From Phaseolus vulgaris (taxonomy: Eukaryota; Streptophyta; Magnoliopsida; Fabales; Fabaceae), in assembly GCF_000499845.2 (NCBI RefSeq), contig NC_023753.2:6594791-6658790 (forward strand): a stretch of DNA of 64,000 nt, in the 5' to 3' direction. Shown here one piece after another: positions 59,581 to 64,000 of this stretch. The notes beneath the pieces were generated by a model. That model was not told where the DNA came from, searched no databases, and worked only from the letters and a program-made list of their open reading frames with translations. The position numbers were made by a program, and so were the translations under genes. Numbering within the stretch: the first letter of the stretch is position 1; the number at the start of each line of letters is the position of its first letter.

Positions 59581-61075
59581 CAATACAATACAGAGTAATT
59601 TTGGTATTTAAAGAAGTAAAGGAGTACTAGAAGAAACTGTGGAGGTGCAAGAAGAAAACGTTGCCCATATAAGAGTGAATTAGTTTGAATTTTACATTAA
59701 AAAATGTAAAATTCAATCCAACTAAACTCTCTAATTAGATTAAATTAAGTCAATCCGATCAAAATTAAAAAAAAAACTTTTTTTTATGTTAAAAGTTATA
59801 ATATTCAAGTATCATCTTAATTAAAAATAACATAGTCTTTACAAAAATTAATTTAAGGATCTCGCCTAATCAATATGATTTTGCTCAGAGCAATGTATAT
59901 GTCTCACTTTGGAAGTTATCAGCCTAATTTTAAAAAAAAAAAGAGTCGAAAAGAGGTAATGGACATACACAATTGATATTCAAAAAGCTTTTCATACTTT
60001 GAATTGAGATTTTCTTCATTAGGTATTGATTCAGTTTGGTTTTCATCATATCTTTTCAAATTGGATTAAAGTTATCCTTAAGTTTGTTATGCTTTCTTTA
60101 AGGGTCAATGGTAGCTTGGTGGGAATTTTCTCTTGTGGAAGAGGAGTTAGGCATGGAGATTCGCTTTCCCCTTTGTTGTTTTGCATTGTTGAAGAGGTTC
60201 TTAGTAAATAGATTTCTCATATGGTAGATAGTAAGATTGATGTTTCATATGACCAGTCCAAAAGGATTTTCTTTTCCTACTCATGTTTTATATCTTGATG
60301 ATATCTTCATCTTCTACAGAGTTGATAATAAATCTTTGAATAGCTTGAAGAGGTTTTTGACCACTTATGGTTCTTTTATTGGTCAACACATTAACCATGA
60401 CGAGAGTAACTTTTACTCAATTGATAATTCTAATAGTTGTTAGTTATGTTAAGGGCATTCTTAACTTTCTCTTACTTGGGTGTTCCAATTTTTATGGGTG
60501 CTCCCGAAACTAAATTTCTCCAGTTATTGGCGGATTGGGTTAAGCTTAAACTAACTTCTTGGAAAGGTAAATCTTTGAGCATGATGGGGAGAATTCAATT
60601 GGTGAATACAATTATATATGGTTTTCTCTCATATAACTTTCATGTATACAAGTGACATGTTTCTTTGATGAAGCAAATTAACTAGTGAGTTAGAAATTTT
60701 ATATGGACTGATGATATTTTAATTAAAGCCATTGTCACGGTTAATTAGGGTACTCTCTGGTGCCCTTCTAGATGTATATCTCTTATTGTAGGGGTTCCCT
60801 ACAATGATCATATTAAACTTTCTGCTAATGTTGCACAGGCTTGGAATGGTTCCTCTTGGTCGGTCTCTTATCCTTTTTGTCTTGTCTGAAATTCAAAATG
60901 TATTTTTTAAGAACATACTATGGATTATAGAACCCAAAAGATATTTCCAAAATGAAAAAAAAGCATAATAAAATACATGATAATTTTAGTATTTTAAGAT
61001 GTACGAGAGTACTAAAAGAAACTATGGAGGTGTAGGAAGGAAACATCACCCATATAAGAATATATTAGTTTGGGT
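59465..61075. repeat. Direct repeats of about 190 bp flanking the LINE fragment
   Basis: About 59465-59700 and 60887-61075 share AAxATGTATTTTTTxAAGAA, AAAAGATATTTCCA, GAATGAAAAAAAAGCAT, GAGTACTAxAAGAAAC, GGAGGTG and CCCATATAAGA in order. They bracket the LINE sequence, so either a larger repeat was split by the LINE insertion or a duplication followed it. Confidence 0.7.
59950..60886 (+). pseudogene. Non-LTR retrotransposon (LINE) reverse transcriptase fragment
   Basis: Plus-strand frames with stops and shifts read IDIQKAFHTLN, then FSNWIKVILKFVMLSLRVNG and GVRHGDSLSPLLFCIVEEVL. The catalytic-box region follows as HVLYLDDIFIFYR (YLDD in place of YADD), then SYLGVPIFMG, LADWVKLKLTSWKGKSLSMM and GRIQLVNTIIYGFLSY. 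This order is that of a plant L1-type reverse transcriptase palm and thumb. No endonuclease domain or 3' tail is present. It is a dead, 5'-truncated copy. Confidence 0.88.
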
Positions 61076-61125
61076 TAGGTCAAGCTAGACTCAATCATAA
61101 ATGAAATTTGACCTAATCTAATTGG

Positions 61126-61858
61126 GGCAATTACTTCCTGCATCCAATCAATTGCTTCCTGCACCCGACAAACTTTTTAAAATCCCATTTTGTCCTTGTC
61201 TTCTTTAACATTTACAGTTGAAGCTTCCGGACGCCCATGTTCGTGGAAGAAAATTGGCTTATGGATATCATCATCCAGAATAGGGTTCTGCATTCCGGAT
61301 GTACATATCCGGAAGAGTTAAATGTGTTCTGGACATGGGGATGCGGAAGTATATGCACAACCTTCCAGACGAAGCCATCCGCAACACATAAATCACTTCC
61401 GGATAAGAAAATCCAGAAGTCAAAAATCACTTCCGCATAAAAGTATCTGGAACGCACAGGGCATGTTAAAACTCACCTTGTCTTGTCCGGTGGCTTCGTT
61501 CTCTGTCGCTGTCGAACTTCCTCACAGACAATGCCTCAGTGACCACAACAATGGACATCCTTCACTCCTAGGTTCGTGTTCGTTGAAGGGCTCGTTCAAG
61601 TGAAGCTTCCGCTGCCTCAGAGGAGAAATGTGAACGAGAGAATGGGAAAACGACGGTGGTTGCTAGGTTGAGTGCGAAAACGAAAAACGAAGGAGGCGGT
61701 GACGGCTACTGCATTGCCTGCAAAATGAAGGAGGTTGGGTGCTGTGATTGGATGCAGATTTCACTTAACCTAATTTCAATTTCATTAAAGGCATTTTAGT
61801 ATTTTGCATACACAATTGGGTGTCAGTCTAAATTAATTGGGTGCAGGAAGAATCAGCC
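61126..61858. mobile_element. Short non-autonomous Mutator-like element
   Basis: The left end GGCAATTACTTCCTGCATCC, followed shortly by CTTCCTGCACCCGACAAAC, and the reverse-complemented right end GGCTGATTCTTCCTGCACCC match the termini of the 6.35-kb element at 27916-34265. The 9-bp duplication is TCTAATTGG at the left (61117-61125) and TTTAATTGG at the right (61859-61867), 8 of 9 identical. Inside are the same CCGGAAG and GGATATxATCC-like palindromes (61210-61455). It has no transposase and could have been moved by a MURA of the large element's family. Confidence 0.85.
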
Positions 61859-61867
61859 TTTAATTGG

Positions 61868-62292
61868 TTTGGTTTGGGTCGAGTTGGGTTATCAGGTAAC
61901 CCAAACCCAATGAACCCTTCTAAGATAACATTTTTAGTAAATGTTTTTTACTTTTATTTCATTAATCAGGGGTTACTTCGTATGTTTCACTCAATATATA
62001 CTACTAAAATCAACATTTAATATTACAAATAATAAAGAACTTAATTGTAAGATCTCAATATTTGCTTACACTTAAATATGTCCACGCAGTATGGCTTGGG
62101 TCTGAATTCAATGTAATATTTGAATTCGGAGGTATCCAACCAAAAAATTACGTATATAAGAAGGAACTATAAACATTGAAAAAAAAACCTGAAAGCCACA
62201 TTAATTCTGTAATTGCTAATGTCAAAAGGATTGTGAGGCACTTGAATGGAAGATTAGGTCCATATACAATGGAACTTCAGAACGGACAGAGC
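61868..62292. other. TPP2 3' flank
   Basis: Sequence between the short Mutator-like element and the TPP2 stop codon. The part adjoining 62293 is the expected 3' untranslated region. The plus-strand frame 62176-62394 is a shadow of the TPP2 exon. Confidence 0.5.
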
Positions 62293-63917
62293 CTAGAAAG
62301 GGGGCAAGCTTGGGGGAAAACGCACAAGCATCCATTCCCTCTCATATGTACAAAAATGAGTCCATCCAATTTCCTCAAGCAAAGAGAGCTTTAGTTCATA
62401 GAATTTCTTCTTGGCAGGTTCTGCATCATCTTGAATGATGTCATTCAGTACCTGAATACGGGGAAACAAAGGTTCACATATAATTTATTGGACTCTCCTA
62501 ATCAATACCATAAGGTCACTAGTTATGGAGCATTAAATATATCCTTTTAAGTGCTTCTAATAAACTGTAACTATGATATAATAAATGCTTCATTTGCCAA
62601 TAAAAACTTTCCTAAAAGTCTATGATCATCAAAATAAACGACACTTTCAGAAAAGGTAGAAACGAATAACAAACAGCCATTGTTTTACATACTCACCACT
62701 TAGGCAGTGTCTTGATTATGTTCAACCATATTTGCCAAAAATTGCGGAACACAAAACATTGTGGCAATCCCTTTTTGGGAGGAGATGGGCATTGGGATCT
62801 TGAAAGAATATTTGAGGAATACTAAAGTACATCTATTGTATGTGTTAGGAGTTTGAGACAACTTGTGTCAATAAGAGGATTTTTGTGGAGAAAGGAAACT
62901 AAAGATTTTGTTAGATTAGAACTTAATAATGGAAGAAACTACAAAAGATTTTAGCATAAGGAAAAAACCTTCAACGCTGTCCCAAGCCTTTGATTACGCC
63001 TCTCGTTTGTCACCAACAGGATTCCATATTTTCTACACTTGACATCAACCAATTTCTTCAATTCATTGAAGTTCTCTTTGAACAAGTCTGGATGAACGTC
63101 ATCATCCTTGGATTGCTCATCAGTTTTCTCCACATCTTGTTTTGCACCTTCGGTAGCAACTGAAGCCAAGGATTCATCTACCTCCTTTGAGAATATACAA
63201 GTCAACTTTTATTTGATAAACAAAAATAATTAAGTGACACTATTATCATAATGGAAATCTTTGACTTATTCTGACATAGTAACATCATACTAATCAAATA
63301 AGCTCTTCCAAATTCTGCTAAACACAAGAAGGCAAAAAATGTAGTTTTACATTGTCTAACACAAGTCCAAACTTGAAAAGAGTAGCATTTACTATTTCAA
63401 ATAATATAGCATCCAAGATTTGAACTTGAGAGGGAAAATATAGAGATCTAAACAGCCTACTAGGTTAAACAAGTTTTCAAAACAAACTAACACTGCAAAT
63501 GAAGCAGGCAGAACACATTTGTCAATGTATAAAACTTGATCAAGTTCCTTATATCTTTTCATTAAGGTCTCCAATCAAGAAATAATATTTAGATAATCTT
63601 TCTAATATTAAAAAACCTGCATTAAAATGTGTTTGATATTTTTAAAAGAACATTCATGTGTTCTTATTTCATTAGAGCAGTGATGGTATGGATATAAAGA
63701 AATGGATCCATGTTTTTTTGGCCTTTTACAATCATCTACGCGGTATTTCCCTGTTTTGCATATGTGAATACTATAACTGTTGATAATGTACGCTCATTGC
63801 TTTCAAGAACATAAAAGCTCTAACCTTCAAAGACTCAATTTCTGCCAGTGCAAGCCCCTTTTGGTAAAGTGCCTCTGCCAACTGACCACGGGTTGAGTCC
63901 ATCTCTTTCTTGATTTT
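62293..63917 (-). CDS. TPP2: Tripeptidyl-peptidase 2, C-terminal exons (5' part outside window)
   Basis: Three minus-strand exons, 63917-63825, 63184-62969 and 62451-62293, join in phase 0 with GT..AG introns and end in TAG (62295-62293). They encode KIKKEMDSTRGQLAEALYQK...IESLK, then an acidic linker, FKENFNELKKLVDVKCRKYG and NERRNQRLGTALK, then VLNDIIQDDAEPAKKK, LSLLEEIGWTH and a C-terminus near VRFPPSLPPF. This is the helical C-terminal region of plant TPP2, a giant cytosolic subtilisin-type exopeptidase that removes tripeptides downstream of the proteasome. The catalytic Asp/His/Ser domain lies upstream of the window. The linker between the first two exons is variable in the family. No lesions are seen. 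Confidence 0.9.
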
Positions 63918-64000
63918 CTACAGCGGGATTAAAATATCATTGATTGCCAACAAATCGAAACGTTAAAATCCATGGTGAGAGTTATGTAGTGCCTAAATTC
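63918..64000 (-). other. TPP2 intron running out of the window
   Basis: The minus-strand acceptor GCTGTAG precedes the exon at 63917. The rest is intron sequence and the next exon is outside the window. Confidence 0.7.

Overview
The window is nuclear DNA of a flowering plant, most likely a legume (inference from overall character; no species marker is decisive). It is very AT-rich, has spliced genes with short GT..AG introns, and is crowded with nested plant transposons. Four host gene regions are supported. They are the 3' end of an RNA polymerase III subunit RPC3/RPC82 gene (+, 626-8361), two complete four-exon cytochrome P450 genes of the CYP72 clan that look like CYP715A (+, 15875-17827 and 47071-49531), and the 3' end of a tripeptidyl-peptidase 2 gene (-, 63917-62293). 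A small unrecognised split ORF (41946-43970) may be a fifth.

Layout. 1-8.4 kb is the RPC3 gene; one 3.2 kb intron holds an internally deleted copia retrotransposon (3655-6368, TSD CCTAG). 8.9-10.2 kb is a probable transposon carrying ten copies of a near-palindromic AATCGATTAT motif. 10.2-15.5 kb is AT-rich with a foldback MITE and a minisatellite. 15.6-17.9 kb is P450 gene 1. 18.6-18.95 kb has two head-to-head tRNA-derived SINE-like sequences. 19,296-26,119 is a CACTA transposon (TSD TAC). It carries a captured exon of the photosystem I antenna gene LHCA1, a copia fragment and a transposase gene, and that transposase gene is split by a second CACTA element (22,877-25,374, TSD TGG) encoding a DUF8039/Ulp1-like protease. 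27.65-36.95 kb is a decayed copia element broken by a 6.35 kb Mutator-like element (27,916-34,265, TSD TAATTTGAA). The Mutator-like element encodes a MURA transposase fused to an OTU cysteine-protease domain and, convergently, a plant mobile domain (PMD) protein. Three arrays of a GGATAAAAATATCC-like palindrome lie around and between the two genes.

37-46.7 kb is AT-rich DNA with further MITE copies and a solo-LTR-like insertion (42,019-43,705, TSD GACAA) inside a small ORF. 46.7-49.5 kb is P450 gene 2, whose last exon shares a 244-bp identical tract with gene 1. 49.8-51.3 kb holds remnants of a LINE and of a PMD gene. 52.8-54.1 kb is a second, inverted copy of the LTR-like sequence. 54-59 kb is AT-rich repeat DNA. 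59.2-61.1 kb is a LINE fragment between direct repeats. 61,126-61,858 is a short non-autonomous relative of the large Mutator-like element. 62.3-63.9 kb is the TPP2 3' end.

Nine copies of one foldback MITE family run through the window. Three intact copies have exact 3-bp TSDs, and their termini (CACTACAAGAA) match the large CACTA element. The host genes look independent of one another apart from the two paralogous P450s. Coordinates and splice sites were read by eye; exon calls were accepted where reading phase is conserved across junctions.
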